DNA of 64,000 nucleotides from Megamerina dolium. Lineage: Eukaryota; Arthropoda; Insecta; Diptera; Megamerinidae. The stretch is taken from NCBI GenBank assembly GCA_963854835.1, contig OY978526.1:28819073-28883072 (forward strand). The letters are read 5' to 3'. The stretch's first letter is position 1. Every line of letters starts with the position of its first letter. This document shows, one piece after another, positions 52,421 to 64,000 of the stretch. The notes beneath the pieces are model-generated. The model was not told where the DNA came from. It saw nothing but the letters and a program-made list of their open reading frames with translations, and did not search any database. The position numbers were made by a program, and so were the translations under genes.

Positions 52421-53304
52421 CAGAGTGATTTTTTAGCAACTTTCATTTTGGCAACACTGTTTTTGGCAGCTCAGCTGTTTTCGTGTAACATGTTACTGTC
52501 AAATTCCATTTTATGATTAGTTTGAAAGACCATCTGAGGCGGCTATTCGAAATCTTGTGATTTGCAGCAATTGGGCCTATGTTACTCCACTACGTAGAAA
52601 TTTTTGCGGAAGGATTTGGGTGTAAAACCTTTTAAAATACAGCTGGTGCAAGAATTGAAGCCACACGACCAACCACAACGGCTAACTTTTGGTGAATGGG
52701 CGCTGACAAAGTTGCATGAAGATCCACTTTTTTTTATCGGAAAATTTTGTTCAGCGACGAAGCTAATTTCTGGTTGAATGGATACGTGAACAATTGAAAT
52801 TGCCGTATTTGGTGTGAAGAGCAGCCAGAAGCATTGCAAGAACTGCCAATGCATCCCGAAAAATTCACTGTTTGGTGTGAATTATGGGCCAGTGGCATCA
52901 TTGGACCGTAGTTTTTCAAAGACGACGAAGGCAGGAACGCGATGATTACAAACTTGTGATCAATTGGCTGCCTAGATCGTGTGCAATTCAACGCCTTTAG
53001 ACTATTTTTTGTTAAGGCTCATGTCTATAGCGAAAAGCCCGAAATAGTTGACGCACTGAAAGCCAATATTGAATAATTTATTCGTAAGATACCGGCCGAT
53101 ATGTTGGAGAGACTATGCCAAAAGTTGAACCCAGCGTATGAACCATTTGAGGCGCAGCCACGGTCAACATTTACATGAAAACATCATTAAACTTTGAATT
53201 ATATAGATCGTTATATAATCTCAAATAAAGATTTCATACATTTCTCTAAATTGTATGTGTTTTTTTTTTAAATCAAATCCGAAGGCTCCTAAAAAATCAC
53301 CCTG
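52421..53304 (+). mobile_element. Degenerate Tc1/mariner element, 884 bp
   Basis: The ends CAGAGTGATTTTTTAGCA and TCCTAAAAAATCACCCTG are inverted repeats with one or two mismatches, and TA flanks each (52419-52420, 53305-53306). Transposase pieces on the + strand, in order and in shifting frames: LRKDLGVKPFKIQLVQELKP, FGEWAL, FSDEANFWLNGYV (with a frameshift; first catalytic Asp), 'ELPMHPEKFTVWCELWASG', STPLDYF (C-terminal catalytic region) and IPADMLERL. The block containing the middle catalytic Asp has been deleted. Inactive. Confidence 0.8.
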
Positions 53305-56300
53305 TACATCGTAAAAAGAAATACCCTTTATATATTTTCAATTATTTATTATTTCAACATTTATTATATTTCTTTGGCTCTAATCGAAAATTCTTATTTG
53401 AAAACAATAATAACAATGAACAATGAATTCAATTGCAAATCGAAAAGTACAAATAATAATAATAAGAATAATAGCAATAACAATAGGTTCAAGTCGCAAA
53501 AAACAAAAATGATGTAAAGGATTTCATCGTTATTATTGTCATCGTCAACATCTTTCATATGGCTGTTTTTTTGTTTGTTTTTTTGTCACCGCTCTGCCAT
53601 TTAGCTGTGACCATGTATATGTTTTAAATATGTTCTGTGAAAGGCAGCAGCTGCTGCTATTTTGTTCTGTACTTGTATTATTACACTATCATTTTATTAT
53701 TATTATTGTTATTGTTGTTATTATTGTAGATGTGATATTAAAAAGTTATTTTTCTTATTTGGTTCTTCAATTTTGTACTCTGCAGGCGGTCAGGGAGTGA
53801 TTTATTTATTTTTCATTTCATGTGTACAAGTATGTAGCGTCTATTTGTTTTAAACTCTTTTCTTTTTTTTTTTTGTTTTGCTTTTATTTTCATTGTGAAA
53901 CTTCGGCAAAAAGAAGAATATTACAATGCAAGACACATTGACAATATTTTATGGCATTGACGTCCTTTTGCGTATGTCAATTTCAGACAAACTATATTCA
54001 AACCAATGTAAATGTGCCTCACCCAAGTAGTTTACCTTCTTGCAGCGACCTCATAATGGCATTTACGATCAAATTAACGAACGCATTTAACTTGAAAACT
54101 TTGACTTTGTCACAGTGCCAACCAGCAACCAACCAACCAACCACCCATCCATTTTTCATATTGTTGAAAATCATAGTTTTCAATTGTTATTGCAATTTTT
54201 GTTGTTGTTGGAAGAGCAAGTCTTCTGCAAGTTCCATGACAAAAACGAAGACATGGTGTCTCTGTCAGAAACAGTCTCACTCAGTCACTCACAATTACTC
54301 GTATTATCATATATTTGAGAGAATACCTGAATACCCGCTCACCATGGATATGCATATTTTTATAGTTTTAAATACCTTTCACCACACAAACGCTTACAAT
54401 CACATTGATATATGTATATAGAAGGATAATAACGATATAATTGAATAATGCCCATAATAACGCTTATAATTGGTGCTATTTTTTGAATGAAGCAGTAACA
54501 AGGGAGAGTATTGTTGAAGAAAGAGCATAGTAAATATATACGTTCATTATAAAAATAAAAGGATAATACTAATTGTGGCAAAAAGTTAATAATTTGCAAA
54601 ATTATATAGCGTTTTTCTTTTGGGGTGGAATGTATTTAGTAATCCATTGGCTTCTCTTCTAACCACGCAACACCAATTAATCGTCTGTTGTGAAAAGTTT
54701 TTGAATGAAAAAAAAAACGAAAAAGGTTCCAAAACACCTCGGATTTTAATTCGACCGTGTGAAATGTATGGGTTGTGAGTTGAACATAAAGAAAATTAAA
54801 CAAAACAAACAAGAAAGTTTTCTTCTGCATCATCATCATCATTACCATCATCATCGCTATTATTATCATAATAGGATTTTAGGAGAGGCCAAAGTAAAGC
54901 TTGCAACAGATTTAAATAAATTATAAACAGAAAGGATTTTTTTTAAATGATACCATAGAATGTGTTGTGTATGGCTTAGAGGGTGAATGGGAACAAGAGA
55001 GAGAGAGAGAGAGAAGGGCGAAGAGTTGAATTTAAATGATTCGTAAAATTATTCAAATATTCTTATAAAAACATCCACTCATCCACAATCCACAGCTAAA
55101 CAGCTAAAATCTTATAATAACAATCATAATAATAAACAATTTCAAATAATGCCTTTGCACCGATTCTTAGAAGCACATGAATGAAGGTGTAGTGATGATG
55201 ATGATGACGTTGCTGGTTAAGGTTAAGACAAATTTTCTGCAAATATTTGAATATGAAACATATTTCAAAGAAAATATCCACGAGTACCCACATAGGTACA
55301 TACCACAATGTATTCGTGCATGTACCCACAAGCACATAGATATTTTTTTAACATTTTTTTTATTGTTCACATATCCTTGCAATATCAACTGAAAGGATAA
55401 CAAGCTTGATATTGCAAAATTTTTATGCTTATGATTTTTTATGATTTTAAAAGCAGCAGCAGCAGCAACAAACAATAAGAGCGGTACGCATGTGTGTATA
55501 CAAATTATTGCACATTTAAATGCAAACAAGGAACAAACGAAGCGTTACAATTGCAGTTTTGTTTAACAGCAATTCAACTATATGCTATGTTTGTCTCTTT
55601 GTATATATGTATTATAACTGCATAGGAGATAGATATTAGTTGTACACATGTGGCAATTGTTAAGAAAACATGCTTTACATTATTTGTTCTCTTCTGCAGA
55701 CAATTACAATAAGGGATACTGCTAAAAAGGATATTATCAACTTAATGCTATAGTCGTACAATGCTACAAATAAATAGGATTTGCAGTTTGTTGCACAACT
55801 GTATTGTACATGCTCGTGTGGTTGTACAAAAGCAATATAAGTATAGTACATGCAACTTGCAACTACACTGTATGATTAGAAAATCTTCTTTCCTTAAAAT
55901 GTAAATAGACAAAACCTCTCATCTATATGCAACTTCTTTTAGTTCGTGCACTGTGGTTCCTCGTCATAAAACGATTCTTATATGATGTTTTTATTGATGT
56001 ACTTAAAAGACTTCAGATCAGTTTCACTTTGGATGAAATTTGCTTTCATCACTAGTGAACGAATTTTTGTTCTAGTGATTACGAAAAATGTTTTAGATTA
56101 TAAATATAATTACTGAATCACTAGCTTACAATACCTCTTGAAAGCTTACCCAGTCATTGTCGCAGTTGCTGCATTCAATCACAGTCTACTCTACTCAAAT
56201 GCTCTCATCAATAGTGAACGAGTTTTAGACCATAAACGGATGTGTTCAATTTTTGAAGACGCAATAAATAAGAAGATCTGACGCAAAGAACTATTTGTTA

Positions 56301-59300
56301 GATATTGTCACATTTGCCTTCCCACACAATAGATTCTTAATCTTCGCCAACTTCTTTCAAAATGTCTCTTTAAATGTCTTTTCAAAACTGAGTGAACATT
56401 TACTTATCATTTTTTATGTACATCCAAATTGAATCACATAGAGTGAAATTATACCAAACAATCATTCTTGTTTTCATAGTTTCATTTTATTTCTGTTATT
56501 TCATGTGCACTTTCACTAACTAGTGAATGGAATTTGAAAACCGATTTTCATTTTGGATCAATTATCAGTGCGGTAAACAAATCGTTCATAAAAGGTTTGA
56601 ACATTTCATTGTTCATTTTTAACTTACATTGGATGGATGTAATAATAATGAAAGAAGCATTACTCATACTACATTGGATGATTCCCCCGAAGATGAACAT
56701 ACAAAATGATAGCAGCTGTTAGCCATTAGCTATCATTTTGCTTTGATCACATCAAATAAGTTGCCATTTGGGTTCTCTGCTCTTGGAGTTTTTCCTCCAA
56801 GCTTATAATAGAGCATTTTTGACACCCCACATAGTATGTCGGGCTTAAATGCAGTCACTCAAATTTGAGTTTGATCTTTAAAAATGTAATTACAGATAAA
56901 TCGGACAGAATATTCTCTGGGTTTTTGATATATCGGTACAAATATTTGCTTTGGGGTTCTGTGACTATCGATTCACTCACTTCTTAAGGACTACACAAGA
57001 AACCTGTGAAACTGCTATTATTATAACATCTCTGGTCTTAGGTAAACCCAAAGAGAAAGCAAGAAAATGCGCAATACGGCTTTTCTCAAAACATTTAACA
57101 TCAAATTAGCTTTAGCAAAGGATGTATTAGAATTTATTACGATAGCTAACACACTTTTAACAATACACTTTTCCAGATTGCCAGATTTTTTAAATTTAGA
57201 ATTTGAAACTACGATGTATGACACCAGTCAAATTTTGCAACAAAGCAGAAATGTCAGTTATTACCCCATGTGAAAAATGGCAATTATTTCCAAAGTTTTG
57301 CGGGATGGTCGAGCGATACTCTACTTTGTCTAGATTACGCTGCAGGGTATATATGTAAAGGTATTTATTCGCTTGAGTTTTCGGTTACGTAAATATTATA
57401 TCTGAAACGTTTTTTCTAATTTGCCTTCGTTCAACATGATAATGGAACTTTGAAGAGATTATTATTCTAGGCGATAATAATTGATTGATATCAAACCACT
57501 CTCTACTTGAAACCATCGCCACTGATCAAGTAATTGTTGCCATCTCGTCTTTTAGTATATCCCAAATTCAGTACTCATTATTGGATATGAAAAATTCTAT
57601 AAGTGAATGTTAAATATTAGACTTTTTCGTATTGGAAACGAAAAATTCTCTTTGGATATTTTTCACAAATATACTACCAAAAATTTACTTTATCCAAGTT
57701 CATTTAAATGAAATTGAAAGATGCAGAAATCCCCTTCTCTCTCTTCTCTATATTTATCATAAGCATTTCGTACACCAATGTGCCTTTTAACTTTTCCCTT
57801 CACATTGTTATTTAGAATCTTGATTTGTACTTTATGTTGAAAGTCATAAATCACAATCTGTATGACTTTTTCACATATCTCATGGCAATGACAATAAAGT
57901 AGCTAGTATTTAAATAATTTTCAAATTGAGTATTGGAAAGGTCAGTAACCAAGATGAAAATACATACATATATAGTTAGTAATATTCATATGTAAACGCA
58001 TACGCGCAAAATCCATTTATTTTACAATGAGAAAATGCATTAAATGTAATATGACATGTATAGGTAGATATATGCGTGTGTGTGTGTGACGATATGCGTG
58101 TTTGTGATGATATAAAAGAGAAAGGAAAATGCCACTTTGACAAGAGACAAAGTGGAAAACTAATTTTACAAAGTGAAACACACAGTCATACACATTCTCA
58201 CGGGACAAAATAGTAAAACAGCAACAACAGAGACATATTCACAAAAGCAACAATGGGTATTACATATAAACACTAAGTGTATGTAAGAGCAAATGAAATG
58301 GATTGAAAGGGAGAAAAGAAGAAAAAACACATAATAATAATAAATAAATAAATAAAAAGTAGATATCAAAGGGAAAGCAGGAAAGGAAAGTGACAACAAT
58401 GGATTCTTGCAAAGCGCATCAGATTCCATTACAAAATTCATATACATAACATGTATGTATGATATGTTATTGTATATGTATATACATATAGTACATATCC
58501 TACATATGCAGAAAAGTACGCATTTTGGGAATATACATACATACATATATGCATACAAAACTAAACACATGTACACTATGCAAATGTGAGAGGCTAAAAA
58601 GGGATATTATTTTGAGGATTTCAAGCGACAAAATACTTGGCAATTGGCTTTTAAGCAAACTCTCTCGTCTGTTGCATGTGCAATGATTGTATGTAAGACA
58701 TATGGTATGGGAAGCCACTCATATTGTATGATTACTTATAAAATGAATCAACAAATATTTTATAGCTTTGCACGAGTCTTTCCTTTTTCACTTGCATGCA
58801 CACACACACACACAGTAAGTGTATAAGTAGTGCATGTGGTAATAGTAAGGGTGGTGAAATATTTAAAAAACCCAACTAGTTTATATACCATAATGTAATA
58901 GTTCGAGTAACTCATATGCATATGAGACTAAGTATATATAAATGTTTAATAGTACCAGTGTTGAAATGAAAAAGATTTAAATCCACTGAATTTTGTATTC
59001 TTTTGAAAGGACTCCCACATGGCAACATAGAATTGTGATTATATACTGAAAAAGACTTACATACATATTCATATTTAAAAAAAAAAATTGTTTTGTTACA
59101 CTTGGAATTAATTTTTTGCCTACTATTGGTTGCAGTAATAATTCATTGCAACAGAAGCCCTTTAATTTGCTACCATTGCTACTAATAACATTGGTACTTG
59201 TTCATCTCTTTTCAAATGCCAACCAAGAGGAACAAGTTTAAAATCCCTTTATTTTCTTATTTCTTCTTTGATTTAACAGAAACGATAAAAACCTTTTCGT

Positions 59301-60019
59301 CCATAAGAAAAAGAAAAAAAGAAATGAGTGAGCAACTGCAATTTATCAAATAATAAAAACAATCTAAAACAAAACACAAATACTTCTAAAGAAAATAAAA
59401 CAAAACAATAAATACTCGTATATAGCAACTAGCACAATTATTACAACTTATTACAATTTGCAATGGAAATTGCTGTTGCTAAGCGAGAATAAGAGAATGA
59501 GTCACACATTCACACAATACACAATTCTCACATCACCAGCAAAATCTGTGTAAACTAATACAAAAAAAAGAAATAGAATCCCAATTAGTTTTCTATAAAA
59601 TGATTGTATTGATCATGAAAATGATGAGAATATTGTTGCTCGTATTTATAACGATTACACGACAGTGATGGTGATGTTGATGATAACGATGATGATGATG
59701 ATGATGACAACAATAACGTCTAAGCGGATGAAGAAAATAATTAATTTTATTTAATTTGCTCCTTTTTCCACTATTTAATTCTTTGATATGACAATCGAAT
59801 GGAAAATATATAGGATATGTGCAAGTAGTTAATAGAAGACATAAGTATCGACATGAGTAGTTGTATAAGAAAAATGTAGAAAAATGCAATAAAGTAGTAT
59901 TAGCTTCAATTATACTGAAACTTAAATACCCAAGACTATGAAAAAATTAACACAAGTTGTGATTATATTTACATTCAGTTAGATGGCTTTATGTTTGCAT
60001 ACTCAAACTTGGAAAAAAT

Positions 60020-61240
60020 ATTTTCGAAACATACTTTTATATGGAAGAAGATAGACGTGATTTTTTGCAGATCATCAATTTTTTCAATCACATAGATCTT
60101 TTTTGTAAAAATTCGAATTTTTTACCAAATTTCAATGGCATAACTTTTTATTTACTTCCTCAACGATGAAAAATATACAACCGAAAACATAAATTTGTAT
60201 GGGAGCAAGATGTAGCTCTTGTCAGTTTTCGTTCATTCTCACATACACTGGTCTACTAACTGAATAACTAACTGCATAAAATCTAAAATTACTTATTCGA
60301 AAACATACGTTTGTACCAGAGATAACAGTAATTTTTATAACATTACATCTATTCTTCATGGTAGTGTTTCCTTAATTAAAACAACCATTAACAATGAACT
60401 TCAGATCAATAGCTTTGTACGAAATTGTATAAAATCGACAAATATATATTCGAATATATACATTTGTATAGGAGCTAGCAATAGTTCTCATAGGATTACT
60501 TCGATTCTTGGTAATTACATTATTATGATCAAATTATCCATACATAGAGAGGTCCAACTCAATAACTTTATTCGAACGTGCTTAAAATAAGTAAATATAC
60601 ATTCGAAAACCGACTTTTATATGGGACCCATTAGTGATTTTAGATTTATAACACTACTTTTTTAAAATGGTTCAATTCTTGATAAAAAATAAGCTCATAC
60701 ACCAAATTTCATCTCTATAACTATATTTTTCGTTGCGAAAATCGGAAAAGATATGTTCGAAAATATAGTTTTATATGGGACGTTAGCGAAATTTTCAAAT
60801 TACAACATTTATTTGAAAATTTTTTTATTTCTTAATAAAAAATAATCACTTGCACCAAGTTTTAACTCTATAGCTTTAATATGATATACACAATGGATGA
60901 AAATATATGTTCAAAAATATACTTTTGTATAGGAGATAGGTATACTTTTCATTCGATCGGATAAATATTCGAATTTATTTGTTCGATGATAAAAATTAAC
61001 ATATTTACAAAGTTAATGCGCGATGATATTTGATTTTATGTGTTTCAATTCGATGAATTTCTATTCTAAAGCATGCTTTTATATGGCCGACAAGAGTGGT
61101 TTTCATCCAAGTTTGCTTATTCTTAAAGCAATCGGTCCACTCATATAATGATATAAATAACTAATTAGCTTCCTAAAAATCGTAAACTATTAATGTGTTT
61201 ATTTGAAAACATTCTATTTTATGGGACGTTGGCGTGACTT
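60020..61240 (-). repeat. Family B tandem array, about nine units
   Basis: Anchors (ACTTTTATATGGGA and variants preceded by CGAAAACATA) are at about 60042, 60200, 60316, 60470, 60622, 60776, 60931, 61084 and 61222. Spacings are 158, 116, 154, 152, 154, 155, 153 and 138, so the period is close to 153 bp. Units diverge strongly in between but keep the spacing. Confidence 0.75.
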
Positions 61241-62989
61241 TCAACCTACAACGCATGGCTATAATGTATTAACATGTATGTATACAGAATATATGTTAGA
61301 TGTGCACCTTTCAGATAGTACTTATATACATACTTAATCCTTAGATGCTCCAACGCGCATATCCATTATTCACTCCTTCATTGAAAGAAGCTTAACTCCA
61401 ATATACGTACATGAAAGTAACATCAAACAGATGTATTAGAGAATTGTTTTTTTTTTTGTATTTGATAAAAATAGCAAAATATATATTCATGTATTTATAA
61501 CTATATGTGAATGTATACATATTTGTTTTTGCTCTGATGTTGGTTCATCGAAGCATGAAAAACAAAAATACATATCGTTACTAGCTTGTTAGACACTAAG
61601 CATGACTTATTCATCACAATATGCAGTCAAAGGAAATAGAGTAACTAACGCCAATTAAATAGCTTCATAGTTACACTGCATAGTAACTTTATCTAACATA
61701 ATGCAGATACTTTATTTTTTTTTTTTATAAACATCATCGCCCACATCAACTTTGTTATTATTTCAATATGGTGTATTGTATTGTAGTCAATATTGAAATA
61801 GATAAATAACTTTTATAAGGTTGACATCAACGTCATCATTGCCATCAATGTTATCATCACTAACATCATCATCATCATCACCATCATCATTATCTTGTAG
61901 TCACAGCGAAACTATCGAAGCGTCACTTTTAATTTATTAACGCATACACATAGAATCAACTAATGATGACATGTCCACATGTCATCATTACAAAGCTAGA
62001 ATTCGAAATTAATTCCGATGGATAAGCTGAGATTAAGATCAATAATTGCAACGAATGACATCGTTAGTTACTATTGCTATTACACCAGAAGCTATTGGTA
62101 GCTATTGGCTACCAGAAGAAATATAGTGCTTTTGTACAAATATAAGTATGTATAGATGCACTGCTAGCTACTTATTATTTCTTTTTAATGTATTAATTAA
62201 TGATTATTTTATTTTGCACAAATTTGTAATAGTTACTATTACTTTGTGTTGTATTGACTATAGTTTTTAATGATATTACAGAATTTTATAAAGGCAAAGC
62301 CATTTCAACTTTAAATTGAATTAAATGAATTCAGCAAATATCAATCCACATTTTTATTAGTTTAAGTGTTTTTCGATACCAAAATAATTGTTAATAGTAT
62401 GTACTTATATAGCCTTTGCCATCTTTGTTTTTTCTTTCGATCAAATATAGATCAACTTTTCTCAAATTCACCCAATGAAATTATATTACCTCATTATATA
62501 CCTCATGAATAATATTTTGAATTTTATGAAATACTCGTACAGTATAAGACGCGTATTCGTAACCAAAATTGTTAAAAAAACGATACTATTTTTCAGTTGG
62601 AACTTAATTTAAAATACGCTCTAAAAAATATAAATTTCTAAGTTTCTAAGTGAAAAATAATTCATAAATACATAGGTAATAAAGTCGTCAAAAACAACAC
62701 TCTTCTGTACTCCACAGTACGGATGATCGATGTGATGTCCCATCGACGGATAAACGTGACGTATGAGTAATATTAATTAATTTAATTTTGTATACAGCAC
62801 TTATATCCTGCCACTCAAAGAGTCAAAGATATATTCAATTCGTGATTCCGCTTGGAAAATCCATAAGGACAGATGACAAGTATGGAAAAATAGATTTTGA
62901 TTACAATCACGATATGAGTCAATTTACCCGCGTCCATCTCTGTTTGCCTGATTGTTCGGCTGATTAATGGCATAATTATCGAGCGATCA

Positions 62990-63480
62990 TGCTGAAAATT
63001 GGTACATAACATTATTTTTATCAATGAATAGATAAGCTTGAGAATAATTAAAATTGGATGAAAACCACGCCTACTTCCCATACAAAATTATGTTCTATAA
63101 TGAGTTTTTTCTCACTTTGCGTACGACAATGTAAAGCTATCATTCAAAAAATTGATATTTAATGTGAATCTGATCACAGAATGTATATATTCAAATATAG
63201 GCGTAATCAAATGAAAAATAGACTTACCTCCCTTATACAAAAGTATATTGTTGAATGAGTCTTTTCACATTTTCTGCTGGAAAATATGATTTTACCAAAC
63301 TGAAACTCGGTACATAATTTTGTATTTTTAAATGTATATGCAAGTTCGATAATGGGCGTAATCCGATGAAAATTACATCTATCCCCCATACAAAGGTATG
63401 TCCACAAATCTCTATTATCAATCCTGAGTAAAAAAATCTAAAGTTAACAAGTTGAAACTCAATAGGTATAATTATATTTA
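62990..63480 (+). repeat. Family B tandem array, about three units
   Basis: Anchors TTCCCATACAAA, CCCTTATACAAA and CCCCCATACAAA are at about 63077, 63234 and 63386 (spacings 157 and 152), each preceded by a GTAATCNNATGAAAAT-like block and followed by the same order of motifs as at 42660-43290. Confidence 0.7.
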
Positions 63481-64000
63481 GAATTTAATAAGTATCTTAG
63501 ATAATTGATGCTAGCGGAAGCAAATCTTAGCTTTCATATAGAAGTCCTTTCTATTTGTGATGGTGTAAGCTTCAAACTTACTGATGTTAAACTTTTAAAA
63601 ATTGTTTGCCCTTATTTATTATATGCACAAATAATCTTCCTCTTTCTGTTTCTTCTTATGCTTCTTCTTTCTCTAATTGTAATGCGTATCATTATGTTGA
63701 AATAAATCGTATAATTGCAGACTAGCAAACCTGATTATTTCCCCTCAACGTAACTTATGAGCAAGAGGATAAAATTAATTCGGTGATTCGCAACCTCTAA
63801 AAAAATATCATAATTTCAATTGGAATATATTATAAATTGAGTGTAATACATTATATTATTATGATATGTTATGATAGCATGTGAGTGCCCTCGATTATTT
63901 TCCGCTCCAATTACATTTTCTGTATCTAGCATTAATTTTACTTTTAAATCATTTCATAAAATTCGATTTCTTATTTATATTTAAGCTAATGGCTTAATCT

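Larger units (their letters stand above)
27425..64000 (+). other. Intron 3, 5' part (at least 36.6 kb, phase 1, continues past the window)
   Basis: It opens with a consensus GTAAGT donor. I looked for a downstream exon (phase-1 acceptor followed by an Fn3-like peptide) and saw none. Contents: AT-rich DNA with microsatellites (27425-32280), including a local duplication near 29640-29790; family A array (32300-33230); AT-rich DNA; diverged SINE (35600-35815); mariner fragment (35932-36134); TAG repeat (37565-37690); hAT-like end (38859); family B units (39100-39500); LINE fragment (39505-39888); SINE (40410-40758); family B array (42680-43290); mariner relics (43609-46960); trinucleotide tracts (48480-48790); nested SINE in mariner (50200-51125); mariner (52421-53304); mostly low-complexity DNA from 53304 to 60000; family B arrays (60020-61240, 63040-63480). 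Confidence 0.8.

Noticed and set aside
53951..54421. 156-codon open frame
   Set aside because: It spans a (CCAA)n microsatellite and low-complexity DNA, has no recognisable domain and no splice or promoter context.
57300..57360. GCTGCAGGGTATATATG as a further end of a family C element
   Set aside because: Only the short GCAGGGTATA word matches; flanking sequence shows no family C subunits.
58166..58576. 136-codon open frame on the - strand
   Set aside because: It is rich in Tyr, Cys, Ile and Phe, as expected from TATA/TGTA-rich simple sequence; there is no domain.

Overview
The window is about 64 kb of AT-rich, intron-dominated DNA from an insect, most likely a higher dipteran with a large, transposon-rich genome. 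A tephritid fruit fly is my best guess, from the protein match to a fly gene and the mix of mariner elements, SINEs and jockey-like LINEs; the family assignment is inference. There is no bacterial, viral or organellar content.

I can support one host gene. It lies on the + strand as three internal exons (3642-3823, 12616-12803, 27310-27424), all with consensus splice sites. Joined, they read through two fibronectin type III (Fn3) domains and match what I know of the insect cell-adhesion protein Sidekick (sdk). Intron phases run 2 (upstream), 1, 0, 1, so the Fn3 domain of exons 2+3 (303 bp, 101 codons) is a symmetric phase 1-1 module split by a phase-0 intron. Introns are 8.8 kb, 14.5 kb and at least 36.6 kb. 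I found neither the gene's start nor its end, and no fourth exon.

Everything else is intron full of degraded mobile DNA. (i) Tc1/mariner elements, all broken: 1090-2030, 8055-8945, 13408-14450, 43609-44158, 45088-45268, about 45850-46960, about 50200-51125, 52421-53304, and a fragment at 35932-36134. (ii) A tRNA-derived SINE with six copies; one is inserted in a mariner element with an 11-bp target duplication. (iii) Two 3' fragments of a jockey-like non-LTR retrotransposon (5740-6149, 39505-39888). (iv) A foldback element at 26050-27100, just upstream of exon 3. (v) Three families of long, diverged tandem repeats, dispersed in about eight arrays, all with a unit near 150-165 bp and all carrying a TTTGTATGGGAG-like anchor.

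The most interesting architecture is a pair of closely related array-bearing elements (9054-10585 forward, 16627-18512 reverse) that face each other across the short second exon. This could pair in the pre-mRNA and favour circularisation or skipping of that exon. The reverse copy also carries a dimeric 298-bp higher-order repeat. I saw no previously undescribed protein-coding system; novelty here lies in the repeat families and their placement around exons.
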